DNA of 64,000 nucleotides from a bacterium (lineage in GTDB: Bacteria; CLD3; SB21), in NCBI GenBank assembly GCA_008933615.1, contig WBUR01000006.1, forward strand, positions 54,111 to 118,110, read 5' to 3'. A program made the translations under genes and the position numbers. This document shows, piece after piece, positions 47,470-56,781 of this stretch; position 1 is the first letter of the stretch, and the number at the start of each line of letters is the position of its first letter. Below the pieces are notes generated by a model, which saw only the letters and a list, made by a program, of their open reading frames with translations, was not told where the DNA came from and searched no databases.

Positions 47470-48441
47470 ATGGAATTTCATGAAGTCATCATTGTAGGGG
47501 GCGGGCCGGCCGGCTCCACCTGCGCATGGAAGTTAAAACATCTCGGAGTAGATTGCGCAGTTATTGATAAAGCAGAATTTCCACGAACCAAACTTTGCGC
47601 CGGTTGGATCACGCCGGAAGTTATAAAAGACCTTGAAATTGTCATCCCAAAATACCCCCACAGCATCTTGAGATTGCCATCCCTGTATGCACATTTTTAT
47701 GGATTCCCCATAAGAATTTCTGCTCCGCAATATTCCATAAGACGATATGAGTTTGATCATTGGCTTTTATTACGCGCAGACGTTCCGGTCATACGGCATG
47801 AAACAAAACAGATCGAACGAAAGGATGATCAATTTATCATTGATGAAAAATATTCGTGCCGCTATCTGGTTGGAGCCGGCGGTACATTTTGTCCCGTATA
47901 TCGAACTTTTTTTTCATCTCAAAGCCCTCGTGCAAAAAACAAATTGATTGTATGCCGCGAACTTGAATACCCCACCCCGATCTCTGATGAAAAATGTTAT
48001 TTATGGTTTTTTGAAAATAAACTGCCGGGCTATAGTTGGTATGTTCCGAAAGCGAATGGTTACTTAAATATTGGCGTGGGGGGACTAGAAGAAAAACTAA
48101 AACGGAACGGCGATTCAATAAATAATCACTGGGATTTTTTGTTGGGCAAACTGAGAACGCAGTCTCTGATATTCGGCAATGATTTCAGACCCAAGGGCCA
48201 CAGTTATTATTTGCGTGAACCGGTAAATATTGTTCACAATAGAAATGCTTTCATTATTGGCGATGCGGCAGGGTTGGCAACGCGTGATATGGGGGAAGGA
48301 ATCGGACCGGCGGTGAAAAGCGGAATTTTGGCGGCGGAGTCCATTAGTTCAGGCAAGCCTTTCGATATTAACTCAATCTCTGCTTTCAGCCTGCACCACC
48401 CTCTTTTTCTTCCAATTTTGAAGTTACTAATGCGATACTAG
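47470..48441 (+). CDS. Geranylgeranyl-reductase-family FAD oxidoreductase
   Basis: A 323-residue flavoprotein with the FAD dinucleotide motif VGGGPAGSTCAWKL (9-22), the GG-reductase family segment FPRTKLCAGWITPEV (about 37-51), and the second FAD motif FIIGDAAGLATRDMGEGIGPAVKSG near the C terminus (about 261-285). Family members reduce isoprenoid chains or act as halogenase/hydroxylase-like enzymes. At 323 residues it is somewhat shorter than most. Next to the cyclopropane synthase it may modify lipids, but this is only a contextual inference. Confidence 0.84.
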   Translation: MEFHEVIIVGGGPAGSTCAWKLKHLGVDCAVIDKAEFPRTKLCAGWITPEVIKDLEIVIPKYPHSILRLPSLYAHFYGFPIRISAPQYSIRRYEFDHWLLLRADVPVIRHETKQIERKDDQFIIDEKYSCRYLVGAGGTFCPVYRTFFSSQSPRAKNKLIVCRELEYPTPISDEKCYLWFFENKLPGYSWYVPKANGYLNIGVGGLEEKLKRNGDSINNHWDFLLGKLRTQSLIFGNDFRPKGHSYYLREPVNIVHNRNAFIIGDAAGLATRDMGEGIGPAVKSGILAAESISSGKPFDINSISAFSLHHPLFLPILKLLMRY

Positions 48442-48457
48442 CTCCATTACGTAAAAT

Positions 48458-49183
48458 CTATCTCTTTTTAGTTTTTGATTTGCGAAGTTGTGCCGGTTTC
48501 GATTTTTTTTGTTTTGGGCGTTTTACATTAATTTTCTTTTTTGTTTTAGGCAATTCCCGCAATGCCGCGCGCATCGGCGTTCCGTCGCCGTGTTTGATCT
48601 TCAATGGCAGGCAAAGCAATTCATACTCGCCAGGTTTGATGGCCGACAAATTCAGGCCTTCCAAAACTACCACATTATGTCCAAGAAGATTTTTATGTAC
48701 CGGATGTTCAAATTCTGCGTGAAAACTTTCGACGGATAAGTAATCAACCCCTACCAGTTCTATTTTTTTCTCGACCAAATATTGTGCTCCTGTAATGCCA
48801 ACCGCAACAAAATCTTCGTCAAAGACCATGTTATTATTTTTCCAGTGCGTCGAATTTCTTGTTTTGAATAAAATGCGTTTATGGCGTTTGAAATTAAGCT
48901 TTTCCATATCTTCACGCTCAATATTCACTTTCGGATCAACCTCCACGACCAAACAGGGTCCGATAAATCGTTCGAGAGAAACCTCATCGATTCCTTTTCC
49001 ATCATCTAAGAAATGAAACGGAGCATCGCAATGTGTTCCGGTATGCGCGCCGATCTGCCATCGGGAAACGTTGCACGGATCGCCCTTTTTTATTTGAATA
49101 GGAAGCTGAATATCCACTTTCGGATCGCCCGGCCAGGTCACAATATCATTGGAAATAGTGATGGAAATGTCATGGATTTTCAT
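48458..49183 (-). CDS. Cyclase/kynurenine-formamidase-like metal-dependent hydrolase with basic tail
   Basis: A 241-residue protein of the cyclase family (KynB-like). The zinc motif HTGTHCDAPFHF (47-58) is intact, preceded by DISITISNDIVTWPGDP, and a late Glu/His-containing segment ends in EGLNLSAIKPGEYELLCLPL. The catalytic domain ends at about residue 212. The last 29 residues are almost all Lys, Arg, Pro and Gln (KTKKKINVKRPKQKK and on), which is foreign to the family and could bind nucleic acid or polyanion. It is 18 bases downstream of cysS. Confidence 0.85.
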   Translation of the reverse strand: MKIHDISITISNDIVTWPGDPKVDIQLPIQIKKGDPCNVSRWQIGAHTGTHCDAPFHFLDDGKGIDEVSLERFIGPCLVVEVDPKVNIEREDMEKLNFKRHKRILFKTRNSTHWKNNNMVFDEDFVAVGITGAQYLVEKKIELVGVDYLSVESFHAEFEHPVHKNLLGHNVVVLEGLNLSAIKPGEYELLCLPLKIKHGDGTPMRAALRELPKTKKKINVKRPKQKKSKPAQLRKSKTKKR

Positions 49184-49201
49184 AGAACGGTCCTTCCGAA
49201 T

Positions 49202-50650
49202 TTATTTTAATTTCCACGTTGTCCCGTCCGGTGAATCTTCTATCGCAATCCCGATCTCATTTAATCCGTCCCGAATCTTGTCTGAAAGTTCCCACTCTTT
49301 TCGCTTCCTCAGATCCACTCGTATATCCAAAAGCAAGTCGACAATTTTTTCATATTTCTTGGAGACATTCTCCGGTTTGGACAAATTTAGAAATCCTAAG
49401 AATTCATTCCACTCCAATATCAAGTCGCGCGTGCGTTTGAGAACATATAATGAAAAATCATTGAGCAGTTTGGGCGAAGTGATCTTGCTAAGGCCGTTAA
49501 ATATCTCAAATATTTTACCCATCGCGGCGGCAGTATTAAAATCATCGTCCATGGCCTCATGAAATTCCTTCTCCAGGCGGTCAAGGTCTTTTGAAAACTG
49601 TTCGACGTCGGGATTGATTGCAACGGTTCCTACAGAACCTCCCAGCGTTTCCTTAAGATCCAAAGCCTGCTGGACCTTATTGAATATCATTTCCAGCCGC
49701 TTATGCGCGTTCTCCGCGTCACGAAGATTGTCTTCGCTATAACTCAGAGGGCTGGCGTAATGCTTCTGCAGAAAAAATATGCGCACGGCTTCGGGGCGGA
49801 ATTTTTTTAATACATCGCGCGCCAGCCAGAAATTGCCGAGTGACTTCGACATTTTTTCATTATCAATATTCAGAAATCCGCAGTGAATCCAATATTTGGA
49901 AAATAATTTTCCAGTGGCGGCTTCACTTTGTGCAATTTCATTCTCATGATGTGGAAAGACGAGGTCTGATCCGCCGCAATGAATATCAATTTGATCGGCC
50001 AGATGATTCATACACATGGCGGAACATTCGATATGCCATCCCGGACGGCCATTGCCCCAAAGACTTTCCCACGAAGGCTCGCCCGACTTAGCCGCTTTCC
50101 ACAATACAAAATCCAGCGGGCTTCTTTTTTTCTCGTTAACTTCCACGCGGGCGCCGGACATTAGGTCGTCGATATTTTTTCCGGACAGTTTTCCATATCC
50201 CGCAAATTTGCCTACATCGTAGTAGACGCTGCCTTCCGATTCATACGCATATCCTTTGAGAATGAGCGTTTGGACCAAATTGATGATTTCATCCAGATGC
50301 TCCGTTACGCGCGGAACCGCATCGGGCATACGCATGCCTAATTTGGCAATATCCTCAAAAAATCCTTCCGTATATAATTGCGTCACGTCTGAAAAATCCA
50401 ACTCTTTGCTTTTAGCTTCGTTTATGATCTTGTCGTCTATGTCCGTGATGTTCATAACAAATTTTACTTTATATCCGGAATATTCAAGATAACGGCGAAT
50501 GATGTCCGCCATCACGAACGTGCGCGCATTTCCAATGTGTATATAATTGTATACGGTCGGTCCGCAGGAATACATCAGCACTTCCTGCTCCTTTATCGGA
50601 ACAAATGGTTCCTTCTGTTTCGTCAACGAATTGTAGATTTTCAGGCTCAT
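49202..50650 (-). CDS. cysS: Cysteinyl-tRNA synthetase
   Basis: A class I aminoacyl-tRNA synthetase that charges tRNA-Cys. Started at the ATG at 50650 it has 482 residues beginning MSLKIYNSLTKQKEPF, as in the family; an upstream in-frame ATG at 50686 would add twelve residues. The HIGH box is HIGNAR within SCGPTVYNYIHIGNA, the KMSKS loop is KMSKSLGNFW, and zinc ligands are visible in CSAMCMNHL and FPHHENEIAQSEA. It follows the PAS protein gene by some 60 bases on the same strand. Confidence 0.97.
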   Translation of the reverse strand: MSLKIYNSLTKQKEPFVPIKEQEVLMYSCGPTVYNYIHIGNARTFVMADIIRRYLEYSGYKVKFVMNITDIDDKIINEAKSKELDFSDVTQLYTEGFFEDIAKLGMRMPDAVPRVTEHLDEIINLVQTLILKGYAYESEGSVYYDVGKFAGYGKLSGKNIDDLMSGARVEVNEKKRSPLDFVLWKAAKSGEPSWESLWGNGRPGWHIECSAMCMNHLADQIDIHCGGSDLVFPHHENEIAQSEAATGKLFSKYWIHCGFLNIDNEKMSKSLGNFWLARDVLKKFRPEAVRIFFLQKHYASPLSYSEDNLRDAENAHKRLEMIFNKVQQALDLKETLGGSVGTVAINPDVEQFSKDLDRLEKEFHEAMDDDFNTAAAMGKIFEIFNGLSKITSPKLLNDFSLYVLKRTRDLILEWNEFLGFLNLSKPENVSKKYEKIVDLLLDIRVDLRKRKEWELSDKIRDGLNEIGIAIEDSPDGTTWKLK

Positions 50651-50710
50651 GTCAACAACTGATTCCTTTTCTTCCGTGTGAGTCATTTAAATAAATACGA
50701 AAATATATTG

Positions 50711-51919
50711 TCACTGGTTATGCTTTGGAATTTGAATAACAAATTTCGCTTCGTTATTCGGGAACAGATTGAGCTCAGCCTGATAGAGGCTTAACAAACG
50801 GGAAGCGTTTGCAATTTCAATATCGTAATAACTAAACAGCGCTTCATCCGGAAGATTACTGTACATGGTATCGGTATGAATCGACAAGTGATAAGCGAGA
50901 TCCGTAGATGCAGACATAATACGATTATCTGATAATTCAACATAAATAAAATTCTGATCGTGATAGGTTTTAATGCGTAATATTTTTTCTGCCAATGAAC
51001 CGGTAGCTTTCATCGAATCAATGATCAAATTATATATGGCCTGGCTAAAATCACGATAAATGCCGGGTACCGAAGGGATCGTTCGGTCCAAATCAATTTC
51101 TTTTTTAATTTTGTGTTTAAAATATAAACTGGAATCAAGAAAGGATATTTCGTTCTCGACCAGTTTGTTAATATCTATCTCCGATTGGTAGGGATTCATT
51201 TCATTGGACACTTTGTCTGAAAAACCTTTGATAAGTGAGGAGGCTTTATCGACCTGCGTTACGATTTCACCGATACCTTTATCCAGTTTTGCATGAAACT
51301 GCACTATATCCTCTTTGGCTTTTTCATTGGAGATAGCTTCAACTAAATTAGCGCTTTTCTTGATATGATGCTGGAGAAGTTCCGCGCGGCCGCGTATGGT
51401 ACCTAGCGGAGTATTGAGATTATGCGCTACGCCTTGCAGTATCAGTGACATTGGAACTACGCGAAAAAAATTAATTACTTCCAAAAGTTTCTCTTCGTCA
51501 ATTGAACGGGCGGCGGTTTCAGCCAGCGTCTCCTGTTGTGCAATCTGGCTTTCCAGCTTACTGCTGATGTCTCTAAATATTCCGTGAATACCTTTTATGT
51601 GCCCTTTTTTGTCATGGATCGGTGAAGCGGTAAATTCAATAAGCGTCGTTTCGCCGTTCTTCTTTTTCCAGTCAAATATTGTTTTATCGGCTTTACCTTT
51701 GTGTCCCAATATGGACAACAGCGCGTCATGATCGCCTGGATTTGCGTAAAGCTCACTTACGCTCAAACCAAGAAAATCTTTTTTGTCGGTATATCCTAAG
51801 ATAGCCGCAGCAGCTTTATTGGCAAGTTCAATTCTGCCATGAGAGTCGATGATAAAAATGCCGTCGGGTAAACTATTCAACAACTCTTCGTATCTGTTTT
51901 GAATTTCTATTTCACTCAC
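50711..51919 (-). CDS. PAS-domain histidine-kinase-like protein with degenerate ATPase domain
   Basis: A 402-residue soluble protein. A PAS domain (about 8-120: LLNSLPDGIFIIDSHGRIE, FTASPIHDKKGHIKGIHG) leads to a dimerisation/phosphoacceptor-like region with His166 in LQGVAHNLNTPLGTIRG. The C-terminal part follows the HATPase layout but lacks key residues: the N-box reads YNLIIDSMKATG (Asn replaced by Asp) and the G1 region reads SDNRIMS with no DxGxG. It may therefore be a pseudokinase or a signalling adaptor rather than an active kinase. It is downstream of prmC by 12 bases and has no response regulator beside it. Confidence 0.78.
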   Translation of the reverse strand: MSEIEIQNRYEELLNSLPDGIFIIDSHGRIELANKAAAAILGYTDKKDFLGLSVSELYANPGDHDALLSILGHKGKADKTIFDWKKKNGETTLIEFTASPIHDKKGHIKGIHGIFRDISSKLESQIAQQETLAETAARSIDEEKLLEVINFFRVVPMSLILQGVAHNLNTPLGTIRGRAELLQHHIKKSANLVEAISNEKAKEDIVQFHAKLDKGIGEIVTQVDKASSLIKGFSDKVSNEMNPYQSEIDINKLVENEISFLDSSLYFKHKIKKEIDLDRTIPSVPGIYRDFSQAIYNLIIDSMKATGSLAEKILRIKTYHDQNFIYVELSDNRIMSASTDLAYHLSIHTDTMYSNLPDEALFSYYDIEIANASRLLSLYQAELNLFPNNEAKFVIQIPKHNQ

Positions 51920-51931
51920 AATTATCTCCGG

Positions 51932-52849
51932 TTAATTCTCTGTTTTCAGGTTTCCGCACACCACACGGTCAATTTGATGACAATCTTTATAGACCTCGGT
52001 TTCAAAACCGTTTTCTTCGAGAATTTTCTTAACGTCCTCAGATTGATTATAACCCACTTCAAATATAACATGTTTTTTTGTTAAATTTGAACGAAAAAAT
52101 GATTTAGCCGCTCGCGCAACATGTTTATAAAAGACGAGTCCTGTAGCGTCGGCCTTTAACGCTGCTTCGGGTTCATGATCCTTCACTTCATTTGGAAGCA
52201 AGGCAAATTCCTGGTCGGAAATATACGGCGGGTTTGATACAATTATTTCAAAAGATTGAAATAAATCGCTATTTGAGTTTTCATTCAGAATATTTCCAAA
52301 AATAAATTTGATTTTCCCTTCTCCGACGATACGATCCGCATTAAGTTTCGCCAGAGTAAGCGCTTTTTCGCTTATATCAAGCGCTGTGATTGAATAAGGT
52401 ATGTTATATTTTTCTAAATAGAAAGCGATGGAAACGCACAAAGCTCCGCTTCCTGTACCAACATCTAAGATATGAACTATTCCATTCCCTCTATGTTTAC
52501 ATAACTCCAATGTTTTTTCTACCAGCAATTCCGTATCAGGCCGTGGGATCAGTACATTGGCATTCACTTCAAAAGTCAGCCCCATAAATTCCGCCGTTCC
52601 GATAATATATTGCAAGGGTTCGTGATTAATACGCCTTAGAAGAAGGGACTTAAACTCCTCCAATTCCTTTTTGCCCATCGGACGGTCATAATTTGCATAG
52701 AGGTCAATGCGCTTGCAGTTCAGTGTATGGCATAAAAGCCATTCTACATTTAGCCGAGGATTATCGAATTGTTTTTCCGATAAGTAATGCATCGACCAGT
52801 CAAGAAGTTCACTCACATTCCAGTCTTTTTTTACTGCTGCAACGGTCAT
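51932..52849 (-). CDS. prmC: Peptide chain release factor glutamine methyltransferase
   Basis: A 305-residue SAM-dependent enzyme that methylates the Gln of the GGQ motif in RF1/RF2. It has the N-terminal helical domain (about 1-85), the SAM motif DVGTGSGALCVSIAFYL (about 127-143) and the catalytic NPPYIS (about 206-211). The C-terminal end carries a short extension. prfA, its usual neighbour, is absent; here it lies between a membrane protein gene and the PAS protein gene. Start ATG overlaps nothing, two bases separate it from the upstream gene's stop. Confidence 0.93.
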   Translation of the reverse strand: MTVAAVKKDWNVSELLDWSMHYLSEKQFDNPRLNVEWLLCHTLNCKRIDLYANYDRPMGKKELEEFKSLLLRRINHEPLQYIIGTAEFMGLTFEVNANVLIPRPDTELLVEKTLELCKHRGNGIVHILDVGTGSGALCVSIAFYLEKYNIPYSITALDISEKALTLAKLNADRIVGEGKIKFIFGNILNENSNSDLFQSFEIIVSNPPYISDQEFALLPNEVKDHEPEAALKADATGLVFYKHVARAAKSFFRSNLTKKHVIFEVGYNQSEDVKKILEENGFETEVYKDCHQIDRVVCGNLKTEN

Positions 52850-52851
52850 GT

Positions 52852-53364
52852 CTAAACGCTCTCCGCTCTATTTTTTTCATCTTGACCGATAATCTGATCA
52901 AAATAATAGACCAGTACACCCGACTCGCTAATTTGTAACCTTGCTAGACCCAAAGATGTAAATTGATTCAACGCATTATTCGCATCAATAACGCTCATAT
53001 TCAGTTCTGTAGTTGTTTCAACGACAGTCAATTTTCCTCCGAGTTTTTTAGCTAACTCTAGAACGGAATCTTGAATCCACGCATCATACGCCGTTTTTTC
53101 AAGTCGGTGAATTTTAACTAATTTCCTAATTAGTAATACTACGAAAACCGCCGGCAATATACCGGCACAAAATCCGCTCCCAATCAAAACCCCAAGGGTT
53201 GTTTTACCTGAAGCCGGATCATCTTGAGTTACATAGTTTCCCGTCATAATATCGCCGGTCAGCGCCGCAATAAAAAACACTGCAAACGCGGCTAATGGAA
53301 TTATCGTGACCCATATAAGAAATTTTTGAGCTGTATTTGAGGACGGTTTTCCGGAGCGGGTCAT
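52852..53364 (-). CDS. Two-helix membrane protein with possible winged-helix tail
   Basis: A 170-residue protein with two hydrophobic helices (about 14-36 and 57-82) and a cytoplasmic C-terminal region. There LAKKLGGKLTVVETTTELNMS...ANNALNQFTSLGLARLQ (about 105-150) looks like a small winged-helix fold. I do not recognise the family. It lies between thiD and prmC, with thirteen and two bases to its neighbours, and is clearly co-transcribed. A role in membrane-linked regulation is conceivable but unsupported. Confidence 0.6.
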   Translation of the reverse strand: MTRSGKPSSNTAQKFLIWVTIIPLAAFAVFFIAALTGDIMTGNYVTQDDPASGKTTLGVLIGSGFCAGILPAVFVVLLIRKLVKIHRLEKTAYDAWIQDSVLELAKKLGGKLTVVETTTELNMSVIDANNALNQFTSLGLARLQISESGVLVYYFDQIIGQDEKNRAESV

Positions 53365-53377
53365 GTCGGTTGTTTTA

Positions 53378-54166
53378 TTAATAGAATTTATAGAAATGAT
53401 GAACGGGTCCGTGGCCTTTCCCGATTGAATATGAGTGTGCGATCGCGCCTGTAATATATTTCTTTGAAAATTTTACAGCTTCTAAAGTTGGGTATCCTTT
53501 TGCGAGATAGGCGGCGATGGCCGCGCTAAATGTGCAGCCGGTCCCATGCGTATTTTTTGTTCGGTAACGTTTACTGAACATATGATGAATTTTTTTGCCG
53601 TCATAAAATACATCTACTGCGTCTTTCTTTGAATGCCCGCCTTTAACGACCACCGCCCTGCACCCCATTTCTAATAACCTGCGGCACGCTTTTTCCATAT
53701 CATCATGAGAACTGATTTTTTCTCCGGTCAGAACTTCTGCTTCCGGTATATTGGGTGTCACCACCTGCGCCATAGGGATGAGTTTATGAATAAGCGCGTG
53801 TACAGCGTTATCTTGTAATAACTTGTTTCCGCTTTTCGCAACCATCACGGGATCAACGACCAGTTTTCTTGCGTTGAACTTTGTTAATCCACGAGAAACA
53901 ACGTCAATGATCTCAGCGGTGGACAGCATACCTGTTTTTATGGCATGGGCGCCGATATCGCTCATAACGGCGTCAATCTGTTTTTCTATGATTGATAATT
54001 CGATATCTTGAATACCTGTGACGGCAACGGTATTTTGAGCGGTGATGCTCGTGACGACCGACGTTCCGTAAACGCCAAGCGCCGAAAATGTTTTTAAATC
54101 AGCCTGAATGCCTGCCCCACCGCCTGAATCCGATCCTGCAATGGTAAGAGCCTTCGCTGTTTTCAT
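53378..54166 (-). CDS. thiD: Hydroxymethylpyrimidine/phosphomethylpyrimidine kinase
   Basis: A 262-residue ribokinase-fold enzyme that phosphorylates HMP and HMP-phosphate in thiamin synthesis. It begins AKALTIAGSDSGGGAGIQADLKT, contains VVDPVMVAKSGNKLL, and the anion-hole/catalytic NTHGTGCTFSAAIAAYLAKG near the C terminus. Length is typical. The 118 bases before it show no TPP-riboswitch consensus, and no other thiamin gene is in the window. Confidence 0.95.
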   Translation of the reverse strand: MKTAKALTIAGSDSGGGAGIQADLKTFSALGVYGTSVVTSITAQNTVAVTGIQDIELSIIEKQIDAVMSDIGAHAIKTGMLSTAEIIDVVSRGLTKFNARKLVVDPVMVAKSGNKLLQDNAVHALIHKLIPMAQVVTPNIPEAEVLTGEKISSHDDMEKACRRLLEMGCRAVVVKGGHSKKDAVDVFYDGKKIHHMFSKRYRTKNTHGTGCTFSAAIAAYLAKGYPTLEAVKFSKKYITGAIAHSYSIGKGHGPVHHFYKFY

Positions 54167-54284
54167 ATCGAATAATCTTGAGTATTAATAATATATGTCG
54201 AGAGAAGCGATGCGCGCCGAAACTTCACAACACGGCTGAAGCAAAAATCGATGAAGATTGTTAAAGGCGGATGTATATAGAAAT

Positions 54285-56069
54285 CTATTTTCTACAATCG
54301 TATTCTTTACCGTCATAGGTAAACGTATCAAGCTGATAGTCTTTTAATTCACGTTTTGCATATTCCTGAGCCATACCGGACTTAATAAAGAAATCAACTA
54401 TATCCTTATCAATATGGTTATCTTTGACCATGAACAATAAGATTTTGATACACTCGGAAATTTTCTTGCCGGGTTTATAAGGACGATCCGCAGCGGTCAG
54501 CGCTTCAAAAATATCTGCCACAGCCATGATACGCGCCGGTGTCGATAATTGTTCCGCTTTAAGTCCATTCGGGTAACCCGTACCGTCAAGCTTCTCGTGG
54601 TGTCCGCCCGCCCATTCTGTCACGCGGCTCAACTTCTTCGGCCATGGAAGTTTCTGAAGCATCTTGATCGTAAGCACAACGTGGTTCTGAATGACAATCC
54701 GTTCGTCGTCGGTCAAGGTACCGCGTTTGATCGAAAGATTATGTACTTCATTTTCTGTCAGTAACGGCAGTTCGTTGCCTTCCATTTTGATCTTTTGTTC
54801 CGCAATTTTCATGAGGCGGTCAATCTTGCCTTGCTCCATAAACTCGCCGCCGATGTTTGAAACCTTGATAAAGGACGCGTCGTCATCAACCTGCTTTAGA
54901 CGGTCAGCAAATTCTTTTTCCAGTTGAGCAATTTTTGCTTTCTTGTCTTTTGCGCGTGATGATGACAGTTTTTGTATTTGCTTCAGGTGCTCAAGTTCTA
55001 ATTCACGTTTGAAAATTTCAAATTTCGCGAGAACAGTGTTGATGCGGTCATATATCGTTTCGAGCTTCGTGGCTTTGTCAACCACGTATTCCGGCGTCGT
55101 GATCTTTCCGATATCGTGCATCCACCCTGCGATCCGGAGTTCATTGTGCTCGTCTTCGTTCATAACGAAGGGTTGCCATTTTTCTTCATTAGAATTACTT
55201 AGACCGCGCGCAATTTCCTGCGTGAGTTCCGCAACACGGCGGATATGGCCGCCGGTATAGGGTGACTTTTCGTCGATTGCGCTCGCGATAACTTGTATGA
55301 AGGAATCTAAGAGGGCGCTCAAGTCATGAATGAGCTGCGTATTGGTGATGGCCACCGCTGCCTGTGAAGCCAGAGATTCTATCAACTCCTGATAATCGCT
55401 CGAAAATGCGATTACATTACCGCCTGTATCGGTCGCGTTCAAAAGCTGTAAAACGCCGATGATCTCATCTTCATGATTACGCATTGCAACCACCATCATG
55501 GATTTCGATCGGTAACCGGTGTTTTTATCAAAAGCTTTTGTTCCCTGAAAATCAAAACCCTCCACTTCATAGACATCCGCAATATTAACGGTCTTTCCGC
55601 TCAAAGCGACATGCGCGGAAACTTGCTGTTCGTTGCGTGAACCGTCGTCCTTAAAAAGTTTAACGGGCGGAAATGGAATTGCTTTTCCGCTGGTACCGCC
55701 CATTTTGAAATTGAGTGAACGGGTTTGTAATATTTTAAACGCGATGCCTTTTTCGTCATGTGTTTTGATATAGAGAGTTCCTCCGTCCGCATTAGTAAAA
55801 TTCATGGCTTCCACAACGATCATTTCCAAAAGGGCATCCAGGTTTCTTTCTGCGGAAAGCGCGGATCCGATCCGTGTAAGTTTTTTCTTCAGGCCAACTT
55901 GCTGTTCGGTGAAGGACTTGACGGCATCAACGACGGTATCGAGTGTATCCCCGCTCAGGCCTTCGGAAGTATAATGGCCGCGGCGTAACTTATCCACTAC
56001 GTCGTTCAATAATTTATTGACCGCGTCTTGTTCCGAGTATTTTAGTAACTCTTGGAGTTCAGAACTCAT
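54285..56069 (-). CDS. GAF plus HD-GYP phosphohydrolase with coiled-coil insertion
   Basis: A 594-residue cytoplasmic protein if started at ATG 56069 (AAGG lies before it); an upstream in-frame ATG at 56162 would add 31 residues overlapping bioY and is unlikely. A GAF domain (about 70-245) precedes an HD-GYP-type domain: HD at 318-319 (MHDIGKITTPEYV) and HHEKLDGTGYP at about 490-500. Between them sits a charged helical insertion of roughly 110 residues (330-445), then NLSIKRGTLTDDERIVIQNHV. HD-GYP enzymes hydrolyse cyclic di-GMP, so the GAF domain may set that activity. It follows bioY by 38 bases. Confidence 0.85.
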   Translation of the reverse strand: MSSELQELLKYSEQDAVNKLLNDVVDKLRRGHYTSEGLSGDTLDTVVDAVKSFTEQQVGLKKKLTRIGSALSAERNLDALLEMIVVEAMNFTNADGGTLYIKTHDEKGIAFKILQTRSLNFKMGGTSGKAIPFPPVKLFKDDGSRNEQQVSAHVALSGKTVNIADVYEVEGFDFQGTKAFDKNTGYRSKSMMVVAMRNHEDEIIGVLQLLNATDTGGNVIAFSSDYQELIESLASQAAVAITNTQLIHDLSALLDSFIQVIASAIDEKSPYTGGHIRRVAELTQEIARGLSNSNEEKWQPFVMNEDEHNELRIAGWMHDIGKITTPEYVVDKATKLETIYDRINTVLAKFEIFKRELELEHLKQIQKLSSSRAKDKKAKIAQLEKEFADRLKQVDDDASFIKVSNIGGEFMEQGKIDRLMKIAEQKIKMEGNELPLLTENEVHNLSIKRGTLTDDERIVIQNHVVLTIKMLQKLPWPKKLSRVTEWAGGHHEKLDGTGYPNGLKAEQLSTPARIMAVADIFEALTAADRPYKPGKKISECIKILLFMVKDNHIDKDIVDFFIKSGMAQEYAKRELKDYQLDTFTYDGKEYDCRK

Positions 56070-56107
56070 ACCACAACCTTTTGTTTTGAAAAAAACAGAT
56101 AAAAAAT

Positions 56108-56668
56108 TTATTTTGACATAATCTTTTTTGATGCAGTGAATGCGGCTGCGGCCAGAACGCATTTGATAAAATCACCGGCGATGAAAGGAATAAAACCTAA
56201 CTTAAATGCCTCCGTAAGATTACCGCCGATAAGAATATTCAATTGCAATGATCCTATAAGTAAAATCGGAAGACTACCGATGATGCAGGCGCCTAAATTC
56301 CAGTAGAAACTCTTCTCACGCGAGACGAGCAATCCGGTAAGAAATGCGGCGACCGGGAAGCCCAGAAGATATCCTCCGGAGGGTCCGAGGAGTTGTATGA
56401 AGCTGCTTGCGCCGCCGGCAAATACAGGTAATCCGCATATACCGTAAAATAAATACATGATCTGTGATAAAGCGCCGCGTTTCGCACCGAGCGATGCGCC
56501 TGCTAAAATGACAAATACCGTCTGCAATGTAATGGGAACCGGGGTAAACGGAAGCGGAATTTCTATCCATGCGCCGGCTGCCGTTAATAGCGAGAAAATC
56601 GTCACGGCGATAAATTGTTTCAATAATGAATCATCAATACTCATAGCGCGAATTTTCGGTGCGTTCAT
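56108..56668 (-). CDS. bioY: Biotin transporter substrate-binding subunit BioY
   Basis: A 186-residue inner-membrane protein with six hydrophobic helices. The family segments are IEIPLPFTPVPITLQTVFVILAG (split over helix 2), RGALSQIMYLFYGICGLPVFAGG and GGYLLGFPVAAFL. BioY is the S-component of an ECF biotin importer and can work with shared EcfAA'T or alone. No BioMN or EcfT gene is in the window. AGGAG precedes the ATG. Neighbours rny and the HD-GYP gene are unrelated in function. Confidence 0.94.
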   Translation of the reverse strand: MNAPKIRAMSIDDSLLKQFIAVTIFSLLTAAGAWIEIPLPFTPVPITLQTVFVILAGASLGAKRGALSQIMYLFYGICGLPVFAGGASSFIQLLGPSGGYLLGFPVAAFLTGLLVSREKSFYWNLGACIIGSLPILLIGSLQLNILIGGNLTEAFKLGFIPFIAGDFIKCVLAAAAFTASKKIMSK

Positions 56669-56781
56669 AATAATTCTCCTGAAGTTGAGCTGGTGTGCTC
56701 GAGAAAAGAAAATAGAAAGTGAAAAACCCAGCTAAATTATGTTAAAATTCTCAAAAAATGCAAGTTTTTTTTAACTTCAAA

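Noticed and set aside
54167..54284. Possible TPP riboswitch upstream of thiD
   Set aside because: The conserved CUGAGA and ACCUGA elements of the TPP aptamer are not present in this 118-base region.
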